Position numbers and translations under genes: made by a program | Virus record (IMG/VR): IMGVR_UViG_3300035565_000042 | Coordinates: 1 to 64,000 of that record | Strand: one strand, 5' to 3' | Length of the DNA stretch: 64,000 nucleotides | From: a virus | Shown here: positions 28,828 through 38,054 of the stretch, piece after piece | How positions within the stretch are numbered: the first letter of the stretch is position 1 | Layout of the letters: the number at the start of each line of letters is the position of its first letter | Notes under the pieces: generated by a model | Database searches by the model: none | What the model saw: only the letters and a program-made list of their open reading frames with translations | Told to the model about the DNA's origin: nothing

Positions 28828-30744
28828 TTAAAATCCTTCAAAGTTAATTTGTTTCTCTGCCTCGTAATTTGTGAACGGATATACCGTATAAGCACTACTG
28901 AGATTGCTTATATCCTCTCTCTCAAGAAATCTGTTCGATCTCCTGTCAAATTTAAGCAATACCGGATTGGCCCTGTCGGTAGGAAATCCTGCCAGCTTAT
29001 GTTCCTTGTTCTTTTGGATATGGATCTCTGCCAGAGTATTCTGCCATGACGTGCGATCATGCTTGTGAATGCACATCATTGAGTAAGTTGTTGATGACCA
29101 TACCTGGCCGCCAATGAGATCAAACTGACTTGGAGCCGGATAGTTCTTATCCTTATCCCTTGGCGGAGTAGGTGGATGATGACATATCAGGTTGATCAGA
29201 TCATTCTTTATTGCGATCCTTACTTCAGCTGCCAACTCTTCCTGAAGATACATATCGATGGATTTGTTCCCAAGGTCATGTTTCAGGTTTTTCCATGGAT
29301 CAGTAAGGAATCCATTTATGCCATGTTGCCGAATAAGGTTCTTTTTAACGCGTCTAAGCTCACTTGGTGTGTAGCCTTCCTCATTGTCCACAAAGAAGAA
29401 ATGCTTGTCTATATGCCTCTGGATTGCGTCCTGGTAGCGTTTTTTACTCATCCTGTCTCCAAAAGAAATGTCTGCAGTATCTCCTACAAGTATTTCAGTC
29501 AGGGTATCAATGATATTTTCCGGTGGATAGTTCTCAGGACAATACATTCCCCACTTCCAGTCGTATAGAACAGTTGATATCACTATCAGATTGAAAAGAA
29601 GACTTGACTTACCTTCCCCGGGATAACCATTGCCAAGGACTAACCAGCCAGGCATCCAATTGAAATGCGGATCCAGTGATTTGTATCCTGTTGAATAACC
29701 TTTCTGCCTGCCATTGTCAAAGATTCTTTCCATTTTATCCCAGTACTGGGAAGCTGTTGTCACTCCAGATATCGGATACGGATGTGCATATTCATTGGAA
29801 AGACTGTTTGCCAGGTATTCCTTTCCCTTAGATACAAGAAGATCATTGGCATCTTTGCATGGAGTACCATCTTGTTTCGTATATTCTGAGAACTTAATGT
29901 ACCGGCATCTGTCCTTGCCAAGTCTCCGGGCCAGCTCCTCACGAAGTTTCAATCCGGGAATATCATCATCGGTAGCAAGATAGATTGTTTCTATTTCTTT
30001 GAAGTATTCAATGCAGATGTCAAGATAATTGAGGTTGAGGTTCTCCCTGAATCTTCCGGTTCTTTTGAACTCTTCAATCTCCTGCGGTGATATTGCTGAT
30101 CCATTTGGTACGCTTATGACATTCGTGATGCCGGCTTCATGATATGCAAGAACGTCCATCTCTCCTTCAACAATGACAACCGATTTCTGTCCTTTCATTG
30201 CATCAAGATTATAAAATATCTTGGTAGCTCCGGATATCAGTTTGAAATTCTTGTCTTCATCCCTGTACTTTATATCAATGAGTATACCGTCTTTCTTGTA
30301 CTTGAAGTTGATGCATTTCCTATTTACATAGGTACCTCGGACACTCTCGTTTCCTTCCTTGACCTTATTCTGAAGTATCGGTTCGGTACTCATCGAAATA
30401 TCAAGATTCAGCAATGTCTGTTTTGAGATTTTCCTTTCTTCCCAAAACCATTTAACCAGACTATCACTTACCGGAAGTGTCTTCTTGGCTTCAAGGATAG
30501 GTTTAATCGTCATCCTGTTATAATAATCCTCATCGACAATATAACCACCTTCATTACAATGGTTACAGCGCCAGGGCCGCGGTATCTTGTTCACGTTAAT
30601 AGCAAGCTTCTTTTCTTTCTGGTGAGCCGGTTCCCGGGTTGGAGAACATATAGGGCATACTATATAAACTTCTCCTGTTGCCGGCATCTTGTCTTTCGGA
30701 ATAGTGATATCGAATATGCCTTTGCTTGTTATTATCTTTTCCAT
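28828..30744 (-). CDS. Bifunctional DNA primase-helicase (T7 gp4/Twinkle-like)
   Basis: 638 residues in the order zinc finger, TOPRIM primase, RecA-type helicase. C30-x2-C33 and C60-x2-C63 form the zinc ribbon. IVEGEMD (191-197) and ATDDD (257-261) are the TOPRIM acidic residues. GNGYPGEGKSS (371-381) is the Walker A P-loop of the DnaB/T7-type hexameric helicase. It unwinds the fork and makes primers. The start abuts the stop of the upstream gene (30745), which may be its loader. Confidence 0.9.
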   Translation of the reverse strand: MEKIITSKGIFDITIPKDKMPATGEVYIVCPICSPTREPAHQKEKKLAINVNKIPRPWRCNHCNEGGYIVDEDYYNRMTIKPILEAKKTLPVSDSLVKWFWEERKISKQTLLNLDISMSTEPILQNKVKEGNESVRGTYVNRKCINFKYKKDGILIDIKYRDEDKNFKLISGATKIFYNLDAMKGQKSVVIVEGEMDVLAYHEAGITNVISVPNGSAISPQEIEEFKRTGRFRENLNLNYLDICIEYFKEIETIYLATDDDIPGLKLREELARRLGKDRCRYIKFSEYTKQDGTPCKDANDLLVSKGKEYLANSLSNEYAHPYPISGVTTASQYWDKMERIFDNGRQKGYSTGYKSLDPHFNWMPGWLVLGNGYPGEGKSSLLFNLIVISTVLYDWKWGMYCPENYPPENIIDTLTEILVGDTADISFGDRMSKKRYQDAIQRHIDKHFFFVDNEEGYTPSELRRVKKNLIRQHGINGFLTDPWKNLKHDLGNKSIDMYLQEELAAEVRIAIKNDLINLICHHPPTPPRDKDKNYPAPSQFDLIGGQVWSSTTYSMMCIHKHDRTSWQNTLAEIHIQKNKEHKLAGFPTDRANPVLLKFDRRSNRFLEREDISNLSSAYTVYPFTNYEAEKQINFEGF

Positions 30745-31407
30745 CTATTTGCTTGCCTCCTTTGCATAAGCTTTGTTAACTTCTTCTCTTGTTACTGGCT
30801 TGACAGCATTTTCTGCCGGCCGATTCATTCCAAGTTTCTCTTTGAGGTCATTACGATATTTCTGCCAGTCCTCAAGATACCGTTCATTTTCAGGATTAAG
30901 AAATACCTGAGCCATCAACTTCTGTCTGGCAAAACCATTCTTATGTTCCAAAATAAGATATTCAAAATAATATCTGCGCTGATCAGATAGGAAATCTCTG
31001 GAATACTTTCTGCGAACCTTAATATAATATTCAAGAGCTTTCTTTCTTACACCTGGCCATGCAACCTTGCCATCCTCTTTCCAAAAGAATTCATCAAACT
31101 CTTTTTCGATGTCTGCGAATCCATCCATCCACTTTGAAGTGACAATACATTCATCGCCTTTGATGATAATGAATCCTTTCAGAATAAGTCCTTTTAGGAT
31201 CTGTTGCTGGTTATCCGGAGAGAAACCTGTTTGTATATATGTCGATAATGTATCAGCGACTTCACCCTTGTCTTGTTTTCGGGCCATATGATCAAGGAAC
31301 GCATATTCACTGCAGTTAAGTCCAAGACTTACTCTTGCAGCATGATTGATCGTAGTACTGCCGACTATAGCCGGAGCCTTCGATTTATAACTATCAAGAC
31401 TTGCCAT
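30745..31407 (-). CDS. Possible helicase loader or initiator (winged-helix-like N-terminus)
   Basis: 220 residues. Residues about 30-80 ('SEYAFLDHMARKQDKGEVADTLSTYIQTGFSPDNQQQILKGLILKGFIII') have the helix-turn-helix-wing rhythm of initiator/DnaD-like proteins. The middle is Trp/Arg/Tyr-rich and the tail charged. Directly adjacent to the primase-helicase, so a loader role is inferred. Its first residues (SYKSKAP) echo the N-termini of the two paralogous proteins near 51 and 53.7 kb. A promoter-like element lies at 31420-31435. Confidence 0.7.
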   Translation of the reverse strand: MASLDSYKSKAPAIVGSTTINHAARVSLGLNCSEYAFLDHMARKQDKGEVADTLSTYIQTGFSPDNQQQILKGLILKGFIIIKGDECIVTSKWMDGFADIEKEFDEFFWKEDGKVAWPGVRKKALEYYIKVRRKYSRDFLSDQRRYYFEYLILEHKNGFARQKLMAQVFLNPENERYLEDWQKYRNDLKEKLGMNRPAENAVKPVTREEVNKAYAKEASK

Positions 31408-31419
31408 AAATAATTGTTT

Positions 31420-31435
31420 GAAAGTGGAATAACTA
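31420..31435 (-). promoter_or_regulatory. Phage promoter-like element
   Basis: On the - strand it reads TAGTTATTCCACTTTC, 13 nt before the start at 31407, matching the recurrent ATTATT-nYA-yyTTyG pattern of this genome. It overlaps the stop of the upstream gene. Confidence 0.5.
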
Positions 31436-31858
31436 CTTTTTTTTGTCAGAAGGTTTTATTGATAGATCGCCTTCCGTATCTTTCTCCAGCTTGACAATCC
31501 GCGGTGTGCCGGGTATTGCTGTTGGCGTAATCCATTTGATGAATGACAAAAACCTTGCGTTCCAGCGGATGATCTCTTCCTTGGACTCAGCATCACGCAT
31601 GACAACAAAGACTCTGTATCCATCCGATGAGGCTTCCAGATATGGTACAAGTTGTTTATCGGGGCTTGCTGACGTGACATATGCCTGACCATTGGCAATC
31701 TTGGTAAACGATGCGATTGTATGACCTTTCGTTATATGCATCATCCAATCTGTCTTCTCAACGGGATCACCAATATCCGGCGGATTTGGTCCTTTGTTCT
31801 TCAATTTCTTCTTTTCAGCTTTACGCTGATCCAATGTTTTCTGACTTGTTATACTCAT
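31433..31858 (-). CDS. Hypothetical protein
   Basis: 141 residues with a Lys-rich N-terminus ('RKAEKKKLKNKGPNPPDIGDP') and Lys-rich tail around a globular core ('YRVFVVMRDAESKEEIIRWNARFLSFIKWITP'). It starts in an ATGA overlap with the SF2 helicase stop. Not recognised; the context suggests an accessory replication protein. Confidence 0.78.
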   Translation of the reverse strand: MSITSQKTLDQRKAEKKKLKNKGPNPPDIGDPVEKTDWMMHITKGHTIASFTKIANGQAYVTSASPDKQLVPYLEASSDGYRVFVVMRDAESKEEIIRWNARFLSFIKWITPTAIPGTPRIVKLEKDTEGDLSIKPSDKKK

Positions 31859-33375
31859 GACTTCAATTTGTTAATTATGTTTTCTCTTGTCTTATCATCA
31901 ATAACGAATTTTTCCTTGATGTCAATAGCCTGTTTTACTCTCTGGTACTGACCTACGGTAGCTCCATGAGTAACATCATATCCTTTGACAGCAAGATAAC
32001 GTATCTGCCATTCCTGGCATGGTAGGTTGCTTATTAGTTCTGAGGCCTGCATCTTTGTATACTCGGTATCCTCAACCCATATCTGAGCTCTTTTAAGCCA
32101 GTCGATTTGTTTCTCGGTAGCCGGTTCAAGCATTTTCTCACTACTCCATACTTTGACTTGTGGAAGCTTTAGCAGGTCTATCTTCTTATCTTTGCCATAA
32201 CTAAGCTGAACATATCTCTCTCTGCGCTTACGTTCTTCTTCCAGAAGTTTCTCTTTATGTTCTTTTGGAAGGAACAACTTATCAGCAATAGGTACATCTT
32301 TCTCGAGCTCGTAAGCATTGATCAGTGATAACCGGCCGGTATTGTCTACGAAGTCAAGAACAATACATGCATCGGAACTATATTTCTGAACAAATGTCTG
32401 AGATTTCAACCTTGTCCCCCTGCCAAGACATTGAATATACAAAGTCTCTGATTGTGTGGGCCGGCACATCATAATACATCCGATATCATTGTAGTCAAAT
32501 CCTTCGGTTAGGATCTCGCAGTTTGTGAGAACTGTTATCGATCCATCTTTAAATCCTTTGATCAGTTCTGAACGGTTATCACAACGATCCTTGTCTGAAG
32601 ATACTGTCTCACATATGATACCATTCTTCCGGAATTCATCACGAAGATGATAAGCATGATTAATGTCCACACAATAGGCTATGCCTTGCCGGCCGGGTGT
32701 GTATTGCTTGTATTTCTGAACGATGAGATTATTTCTCAGTTCACTGTCGACCACTTCGCTTAATTGCTTCTGATTGAAATCTCCGGCCACTCTCTTGACC
32801 TTACTGATGTCTGCCTGAGTCTTTACCTGATATGCCTCTACAGTGGCTAAAAACCCGTCTTTGATGCCATCAGCGATGTTATACTCAAATACAAGTTTGT
32901 CAAACAGATTTGACAATGATAATCCATCAAGACGTTTTGGTGTAGCTGTCCATCCTGTCATCAGCTTTGGAGTCCAATGCCTGGCTGTCTCAAGAAAAGT
33001 TCGGCTGGCATAATGATGACATTCATCTATGACAATGAGCTGGAATGTATCAGGATTAATTTTATCAAGACGATTAAATAGAGTCTGTACTGAGGCAACA
33101 ACTATCTTTTTGTCGATCTCAAAAGATTTCTGTTTGACTATGCCTACATTTAAAGGATAGTATTTCTCAATCTCATCATATGCCTGTTGCATGAGTTCTT
33201 CACGATGAACAATGAAAAGACTTCTTGGGAAGTGTTGCATTAGATCTACAGCAGCGAGTCTTTTGCCCGTCCCTGTTGCGGCAACGATTAGTTGTTTGGT
33301 AACGCCCTTATCATAATTCTCCTTGATTGCTTTTTTGCATTCGACCTGGTATGGCCGCCAGTTAATATCTACCAT
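31855..33375 (-). CDS. SF2 DNA helicase (DEAD/DEAH, RecG/UvsW/SSL2-like)
   Basis: 506 residues. Motif I ATGTGK at 33-38, motif Ia near 'IVHREEL', motif II DECHH at 117-121, motif III 'TATP', motif V/VI '[33 protein letters not shown]'. The N-terminal 'WRPYQ' Q-like motif and overall length match phage UvsW/type III restriction-like helicases. It remodels branched DNA or starts replication. The C-terminus carries an extra ~100 residues of charged helices. It overlaps the DnaA-like gene by 14 nt. Confidence 0.9.
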   Translation of the reverse strand: MVDINWRPYQVECKKAIKENYDKGVTKQLIVAATGTGKRLAAVDLMQHFPRSLFIVHREELMQQAYDEIEKYYPLNVGIVKQKSFEIDKKIVVASVQTLFNRLDKINPDTFQLIVIDECHHYASRTFLETARHWTPKLMTGWTATPKRLDGLSLSNLFDKLVFEYNIADGIKDGFLATVEAYQVKTQADISKVKRVAGDFNQKQLSEVVDSELRNNLIVQKYKQYTPGRQGIAYCVDINHAYHLRDEFRKNGIICETVSSDKDRCDNRSELIKGFKDGSITVLTNCEILTEGFDYNDIGCIMMCRPTQSETLYIQCLGRGTRLKSQTFVQKYSSDACIVLDFVDNTGRLSLINAYELEKDVPIADKLFLPKEHKEKLLEEERKRRERYVQLSYGKDKKIDLLKLPQVKVWSSEKMLEPATEKQIDWLKRAQIWVEDTEYTKMQASELISNLPCQEWQIRYLAVKGYDVTHGATVGQYQRVKQAIDIKEKFVIDDKTRENIINKLKS

Positions 33376-33778
33376 TGATATGCTCTTTGATCATTTCCAT
33401 TAGTTCTGCATTCTGATGTTCAGGACTCGTTTCTATATGTCGTTCCTTTATCAGTTCTCTTGCTCTTGTAAGCCAGTTAATGACTATGAAGTCTTTTGTG
33501 TCTATCATGTCATTTACAGTCTTGATAGCATGAAGAACTGTAGCATGATCTCTTCCTCCATGCCGGGCCCCGATTGTAGCCAGACTTTGTTTTGTTAGTT
33601 CCTTGCAAAGAGACATCGATATCTGCCTGGCAACGACATATTCCCTTTTCCTTGCTCCCTTTGTCTTGTCGGGCATAAGCATTTCTTCCTTGCTTATCTC
33701 TGCAGCTGAGGCAGCACAGTCGATAATATCGCTTATAGCGAAGTAATCGGTTTGTGGTAAACTATTATTTCCTTCCAT
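33362..33778 (-). CDS. DnaA domain IV-only protein (DnaA-box reader without ATPase)
   Basis: 138 residues. Residues about 45-95 ('[26 protein letters not shown]' followed by [11 protein letters not shown] at 74-84) are the C-terminal DNA-binding domain of DnaA, including the signature G-G-R-D-H-x-T-V. Domains I-III (AAA+ ATPase) are absent. Known DnaA domain IV binds TTATCCACA-type boxes. The phage may use it as an origin-recognition adaptor or repressor. TTATCTACT and TGATCTACTC lie about 45-75 nt upstream of its start, and three AGTYATCTACTC copies lie in the likely origin at 52.5 kb. Confidence 0.9.
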   Translation of the reverse strand: MEGNNSLPQTDYFAISDIIDCAASAAEISKEEMLMPDKTKGARKREYVVARQISMSLCKELTKQSLATIGARHGGRDHATVLHAIKTVNDMIDTKDFIVINWLTRARELIKERHIETSPEHQNAELMEMIKEHINGRY

Positions 33779-33797
33779 CTGTTTTTGTGTTGGTTGT

Positions 33798-33814
33798 CAA
33801 TAATAAGATAATTA
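33798..33814 (-). promoter_or_regulatory. Promoter-like element of the DnaA-like gene
   Basis: The - strand reads TAATTATCTTATTATTG, about 20 nt before the ATG at 33778, followed by an A-rich leader containing ACCAACACAAAAAC, a weak version of the common leader motif. Fits the genome-wide promoter pattern. Confidence 0.55.
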
Positions 33815-33820
33815 TTTTTA

Positions 33821-34408
33821 TTAAGTAGATAACTTCGGATTTATGAGTAGATCACTCCGGATTGATTCAAGGTATTCTTTTATGAGTACTTTCTTGAACT
33901 TGATTTTTCGTGGTTTGCCGGTGTTATCAGTGAACTGGTATGCTTTAGGAATGAATGTTTCAGCGAATAACTGGACAGGGATTATCTTCTGTACATAGAT
34001 ATGATATTTCTGATATACCCACTTCATATTCAACGGGAATGTTATCGCAGACGTATTGTGAGGCCCTATGAAAGTTCCTTTGACATCTATTACTGAAAAG
34101 TTGGTTTTTCCCTGAGCAACGAAGATGGCATCTTTGACATTGCACTTCTGGTTGAGATTAAGAAATATCTTTCCTATCCATTCCGGGTTCCAGTGTATCA
34201 GGAAGTCAGCCTGGTACTGATGATCATTGATAATTACCGAGTCTTTGGAAACAGTCTTTGTTTTGAGTATCTTGTCGTAGACATGGACTATTCGATCACT
34301 AAGGATGAAAGGCTTTGGATGGTAGTGCCAATCTGTTATCACTCTATTTTCGCGTAACTCTTCCAGATACCACGAGAAGTAGAGTTCTTCTGAACTATCA
34401 TACTGCAT
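33821..34408 (-). CDS. PD-(D/E)XK nuclease (TnsA/DUF1064-like)
   Basis: 195 residues. Typical single-domain layout: E7/E8 in 'SSEELYFSWYLEEL', D68 in 'HQYQADFLIHW', then D108-x-K110 in 'SVIDVKG'. This resembles phage DUF1064/VSR/TnsA-type endonucleases. Likely cuts DNA during recombination or repair, or attacks host DNA. Its last codons (TTA TCT ACT TAA) coincide with a DnaA-box-like motif upstream of the next gene. Confidence 0.78.
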   Translation of the reverse strand: MQYDSSEELYFSWYLEELRENRVITDWHYHPKPFILSDRIVHVYDKILKTKTVSKDSVIINDHQYQADFLIHWNPEWIGKIFLNLNQKCNVKDAIFVAQGKTNFSVIDVKGTFIGPHNTSAITFPLNMKWVYQKYHIYVQKIIPVQLFAETFIPKAYQFTDNTGKPRKIKFKKVLIKEYLESIRSDLLINPKLST

Positions 34409-34443
34409 AAATGAAAATGTTAACGTATCTCGCGATAAAGATA

Positions 34444-34476
34444 TAAAAAAAGACCGATACGTTTTCCATATCGACC
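34444..34476 (-). terminator. Intrinsic terminator
   Basis: The - strand reads GGTCGATATG, GAAAA loop, CGTATCGGTC, then TTTTTTTAT. The 10-bp stem includes three G-U pairs. It lies 8 nt after the stop of the gene ending at 34485. Confidence 0.8.
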
Positions 34477-34484
34477 CTAATTAA

Positions 34485-34967
34485 TTACTTTATTTTTAAA
34501 ACAAGTTCTTTGACTAATTTGTCAAGAAGTTCGGTAATTTCCTTGCTTCCTTTTGTTAGCTGAGCAATGCTGAGTTGATGGCAAAGGTATTCCTGTACAG
34601 AAGTTGTTCTCCATCCTTTCATGTTTTCAAATCCTTCAGGGACGAGAGCATTAATAGAAGGCATTGGAAATTTACTTGACTTGTACCAGGAAAGGAATGA
34701 ACACTGAGTAGATTCGATATCCCTCTGAACTCTCGAATAATACTTGTCAGGTTTTTCTACGGTTATCGCTTTATCGACATCTTTTGCAAGTGCAATAAGA
34801 CATGAGAAATTCTGACCGAGAGTTGTTCTGGCAAAATCTTTCTCAAAGTTCAAATACTCTTTCGATTTCAGGATCTTGTCTATTCGCTCCTGTACGATAG
34901 TGTTGATTCGGTTTGCACCTTCTGTTGCAAGGGTCTTCAGTTCTGTTGGCGTTAATTGTCTGTTCAT
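34485..34967 (-). CDS. Hypothetical helical protein
   Basis: 160 residues, mostly helical ('NRINTIVQERIDKILKSKEYLNFEKDFARTTLGQNFSCLIALAKDV'), with a Trp-rich middle ('FLSWYKSSKFPMP'). The leader contains AUAACCAAAG, related to the common leader motif, and a terminator follows. No family recognised. Confidence 0.8.
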   Translation of the reverse strand: MNRQLTPTELKTLATEGANRINTIVQERIDKILKSKEYLNFEKDFARTTLGQNFSCLIALAKDVDKAITVEKPDKYYSRVQRDIESTQCSFLSWYKSSKFPMPSINALVPEGFENMKGWRTTSVQEYLCHQLSIAQLTKGSKEITELLDKLVKELVLKIK

Positions 34968-35001
34968 TTTTTAAGTTTTACTTTGGTTATGAAATTGGCT
35001 T

Positions 35002-35655
35002 TTATAAGATTCCGTTATCTGCAAAAGAATAGTATTCCTTCTCTGAAACAATGATATGATCCAGAAGCTGAACATCAAATATATTTCCGGCTTCTTTTAC
35101 TTTTTGTGTTATCCTGGTATCGGATTCACTCGGGTTAAGATTGCCCGATGGATGGTTATGACAGATTATCAGTCCGGATGCTTTGTATTCAAGGGCAACA
35201 CGAAGTATTATCCTGATATCAGTTACTGTCCCATTGATTCCTCCTTGGCTCATTTTTTCTCTGTGAAGAATTTTATTGCTCCTATTTAGGTAAACAACCC
35301 AGAATTCTTCATGATCGAGATCCTGCAGATATGGTGTAAATAGATCGGCCATGTCTTTAGAACATTTGATCTGGAACCTATCAGGAAATGCCTGAATGGA
35401 TCTTCTTTTCATAAATTCTCCGGTTGCGATTAACCTTGTTGCCTGGGAATGAGATAAACCATTCTTTACCATGTCTGCATAACTCAACTTTGTAACCATG
35501 TTAAAATTGAATTCGCAATGGCTATAGATTATTCTGGCGCGTTCAATGGAATTCGTACCTGCCATTATGATAGAAAGAGTTTCAACATCAGATAGGGTAT
35601 TCACTCCTTTGTCTATGATCTTGTAGTTAGGATCATCAAGTCTTTTTTGTTTCAT
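35002..35655 (-). CDS. radC: RadC/UPF0758 JAMM-domain protein
   Basis: 217 residues, full family length. HNHPSGNLNPSESD at 166-179 is the JAMM zinc motif (H-x-H-P-S-G-x3-P-S-x2-D) and the catalytic Glu is expected near 116-117 ('HEEFWVVYLN'). The N-terminal HhH-like segment is present. RadC proteins are frequent on Bacteroidota mobile elements; their biochemical role in DNA repair or anti-restriction is not settled. Coupled to the upstream small gene by ATGA. Confidence 0.92.
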   Translation of the reverse strand: MKQKRLDDPNYKIIDKGVNTLSDVETLSIIMAGTNSIERARIIYSHCEFNFNMVTKLSYADMVKNGLSHSQATRLIATGEFMKRRSIQAFPDRFQIKCSKDMADLFTPYLQDLDHEEFWVVYLNRSNKILHREKMSQGGINGTVTDIRIILRVALEYKASGLIICHNHPSGNLNPSESDTRITQKVKEAGNIFDVQLLDHIIVSEKEYYSFADNGIL

Positions 35656-35822
35656 ACGTCTTCCTCCGTTAATATTCCATGTTCGATAAGTTTTGCATTG
35701 AATTCCTTTTCAAGTTCCTTACGAAGAGTAAACATTGCATTCAGAGCTATCTGCTCGTAGGTACTGATGTTTGCTGAGGCTTTCTTTTCGGCCTCATAGA
35801 TTTCTTTATTTGTCCTCGCCAT
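35652..35822 (-). CDS. Small helical protein (56 aa)
   Basis: MARTNKEIYEAEKKASANIS at the start, a single amphipathic-helix type protein. Its TGA overlaps the RadC ATG (ATGA) and its start overlaps the upstream gene by 17 nt, so coupling supports translation. Unknown function. Confidence 0.75.
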   Translation of the reverse strand: MARTNKEIYEAEKKASANISTYEQIALNAMFTLRKELEKEFNAKLIEHGILTEEDV

Positions 35823-36108
35823 ATACTTTCTTAATTATGGAAAGTGAATGTTCAGCAACCATCTCGTTTATATCAATGATGTTCTTTGATGAAGCGTCAA
35901 TGCCAAGATATCTCTCGACATACAGTTCGGCAAGATTTAGCGGAGAACCTACTATTTTGTTCTCCATGTATGACCAGACGAAATATCCTCTTGGATCAAC
36001 ATTAAGAAGATTGATACAGTCATCCACGAAGTTCTGTGGCAGGGCCGTATCAATACTTCTCTTTTCGTCATCAGCCAATACCAGGTCTATGAGTTGTCCT
36101 TTTGTCAT
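35806..36108 (-). CDS. Hypothetical protein (100 aa)
   Basis: Acidic, helical ('MTKGQLIDLVLADDEKRSIDTALPQNFVDDCINLLN', 'NMVAEHSLSIIKKVYGED'-type ends). Starts 5 nt after the upstream TAG. Not recognised; an accessory gene in the RadC cluster. Confidence 0.78.
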   Translation of the reverse strand: MTKGQLIDLVLADDEKRSIDTALPQNFVDDCINLLNVDPRGYFVWSYMENKIVGSPLNLAELYVERYLGIDASSKNIIDINEMVAEHSLSIIKKVYGEDK

Positions 36109-36113
36109 GGTAT

Positions 36114-36305
36114 CTATATTACAAGTTCAAGCGTTTCTTTATCTCCGTATGCTGATAAATGAAGTTGGGCACAGAATTCCAGAAGCTTGTCGTAAACATA
36201 TTCATCCTCACAGATTACCTTTCGGCTCCATATAGTCTCAATAAAATCTTTATCAGACTTTATAGAGTCGACCATTTTTCTTGTTACAAGAAGTTGTTCT
36301 GGCAT
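36114..36305 (-). CDS. Small hypothetical protein (63 aa)
   Basis: Starts 1 nt after the KTSC gene's stop and ends with TAG. Sequence 'VDSIKSDKDFIETIWSRKVICEDEYVYDKLLEFCAQLH' is helical with three Cys/His. No family recognised. Confidence 0.72.
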   Translation of the reverse strand: MPEQLLVTRKMVDSIKSDKDFIETIWSRKVICEDEYVYDKLLEFCAQLHLSAYGDKETLELVI

Positions 36306-36306
36306 C

Positions 36307-36564
36307 TCAGATCTGCTTTAATTGTCCTAATACAACTCTGTACGGAACTTTAGTATAGAGTCTGTCCGGAGTCTTTACTTCTTCATTGAAGTACTTACCG
36401 ACATGTAAAGTCGGAACGAGCATCTTGTTGAACTTCTCAATAGGAACATTGTCATAAGCATAGACATTTCCATTAAGGAACTCAACATAAAGTTTCCTTG
36501 TGTCCGGATCGTATCCTACGGATCTGATCATCTTGGACGATACTGGGTGCATTGTGATATTCAT
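36307..36564 (-). CDS. KTSC domain protein
   Basis: 85 residues. 'SSKMIRSVGYDPDTRKLYVEFLNGNVYAYDNVPIEKFNKML...GKYFNEEVK' matches the KTSC domain (S...I...GYd...L.v.F.nG..Y.Y.nVP...G.yFn), a small fold common in phages and next to lysyl-tRNA synthetase-like genes; function unknown. The start overlaps the preceding stop (ATGA, 36561-36564). Confidence 0.85.
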   Translation of the reverse strand: MNITMHPVSSKMIRSVGYDPDTRKLYVEFLNGNVYAYDNVPIEKFNKMLVPTLHVGKYFNEEVKTPDRLYTKVPYRVVLGQLKQI

Positions 36565-36710
36565 TGGTCGTTCTTTTGGGATTCATACTTTGCCTCTCCT
36601 TCCTGTTCACGAAGGTCATCCTTCTCATCTTCTGACAAAGGATTTTCTTCTTCGTTCCATGGAGCTCGCGGATCATTGTCTGAACCGATTGGTAAATAAC
36701 CGTCACTCAT
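36561..36710 (-). CDS. Small acidic protein (49 aa)
   Basis: MSDGYLPIGSDNDPRAPWNE at the start, then a Glu/Asp-rich helix. ATG at 36710 follows a promoter-like element; the stop is coupled to the KTSC gene. Acidity suggests a protein-binding or DNA-mimic peptide, but that is speculation. Confidence 0.7.
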   Translation of the reverse strand: MSDGYLPIGSDNDPRAPWNEEENPLSEDEKDDLREQEGEAKYESQKNDQ

Positions 36711-36724
36711 TTTATTTAAAGTTT

Positions 36725-36740
36725 GTGAATGGAATAATTG
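36725..36740 (-). promoter_or_regulatory. Phage promoter-like element
   Basis: The - strand reads CAATTATTCCATTCAC, followed by a 14-nt A/T-rich leader to ATG 36710. It lies directly after the PcfJ-like gene's stop. Confidence 0.5.
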
Positions 36741-38054
36741 CTATGCCACTTCTTTCACGCGTTTCCGCGACTTACTGGCTTTCTCGATGGCAGGTATGCA
36801 ACTCTGGGCGAGCTTTACAATTTTTCTATGATACTTTGAATCTTTGTTGCAGGCACCTCTTGCCTGAATAAGCTTCATACTTACCAGCGATACTTCTATA
36901 GTCTCAAGGAATTTGTTGTTTTTTCTGGCTGAGAGAATAAGAGTATCTGGCTTTTTGTGATAATCATTCGAGTACACGCAATGGTGAAGTGCTTTGCCTT
37001 CCATGTAGATTTCCTTTACGTGTCTTGGGACAACAATCTTTATTTCTCCATCTGCAAATGCCAATCCTATGAATTTGCCTTTGAGTTTCTGGTACTCAAT
37101 ATTTGCCTTTTCAAGTTCTGCTTCAATCCGGGCCAGTTCTTCCTTGTTACGTATCTTCTGTCTCCTGTCTATAAGTTTCTGATGTTCCTTGTTAAGATTT
37201 GCCGGGCAGATGAACTTTGGATTGTGTGTATCCTTATGGAAATATTCAAGTAGTTCAAGATGATCGAGCCACATACTCGTATCACGGATGATATAACCAT
37301 TGCGGATACATATCTTGATCTGTTGCCAGTATTTCGTCCAAAGCTTATCCTTTGGCTCGAATGCCTTCAGAAGACTTATCTGACCAGTTTTAAGCAAAGT
37401 TTCAGCTATCGGATATGCAAGGATAATATGGAAGAACCAAGACTGGTTAAACTCATGGAAATTGCCTTTAAATCCATTCCTACGGATAATAGGCAATATC
37501 TTCCTTCCAGGGAAAGTAGGAATTTTGTTTATGAAATATGTATCGTTATCATTTCGTCTTACCTCCATTGGTGTATCGTAACACCATGCAGTCTGTCCTG
37601 ATCTCCAGCCACCCATTGAATTTTTCTTTATCGCAAGGACAGTAAACCTACCATCAGGTGCTATCCAGTGCTGGTACACCTCGATACATGAGTAACTGGC
37701 TTTATATCCTTTCTTGTAATACTGCATTAAAAAGAACATTCTTACTATCTGAAATCCATGAAAGGTAGTCATGATCTGGAAATATCCCCATTCCTGTTTG
37801 CTCCAAGCCTTACTATCAGTTACCTTCAGTTTGTTCTTACACTTAGGGCAATCACAACCAAGCAATGAACTAATGAGATTGGTTTCAACATTCCAGGCAT
37901 GACCACACTCAAAACATACAGTGGTGTGTTTTGTCTTGTATGCCCATCTTGTGAATACTTTCTTCCATGCCCATTCCTTATGCTTGTTTGTGATCTTCGG
38001 AAGCTTGGCACTCAGTTTTATTACTTCATGATGAAGTTTTGTCTGTGGTTTCAT
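36741..38054 (-). CDS. PcfJ-like protein
   Basis: 437 residues from ATG 38054, coupled to the upstream stop as ATGA. An N-terminal zinc ribbon is visible ('CFECGHAW...CDCPKCKNKL'). The C-terminal part carries the PcfJ signature: 'GKALHHCVYSNDYHKKPDTLILSAR', then 'ETIEVSLVSMKLIQARGACN'. PcfJ is named from the conjugative plasmid pCF10 and occurs across Bacteroidota mobile elements and phages; its function is unknown. Here it is separated from PcfK by one small gene, the usual pairing. Confidence 0.88.
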   Translation of the reverse strand: MKPQTKLHHEVIKLSAKLPKITNKHKEWAWKKVFTRWAYKTKHTTVCFECGHAWNVETNLISSLLGCDCPKCKNKLKVTDSKAWSKQEWGYFQIMTTFHGFQIVRMFFLMQYYKKGYKASYSCIEVYQHWIAPDGRFTVLAIKKNSMGGWRSGQTAWCYDTPMEVRRNDNDTYFINKIPTFPGRKILPIIRRNGFKGNFHEFNQSWFFHIILAYPIAETLLKTGQISLLKAFEPKDKLWTKYWQQIKICIRNGYIIRDTSMWLDHLELLEYFHKDTHNPKFICPANLNKEHQKLIDRRQKIRNKEELARIEAELEKANIEYQKLKGKFIGLAFADGEIKIVVPRHVKEIYMEGKALHHCVYSNDYHKKPDTLILSARKNNKFLETIEVSLVSMKLIQARGACNKDSKYHRKIVKLAQSCIPAIEKASKSRKRVKEVA

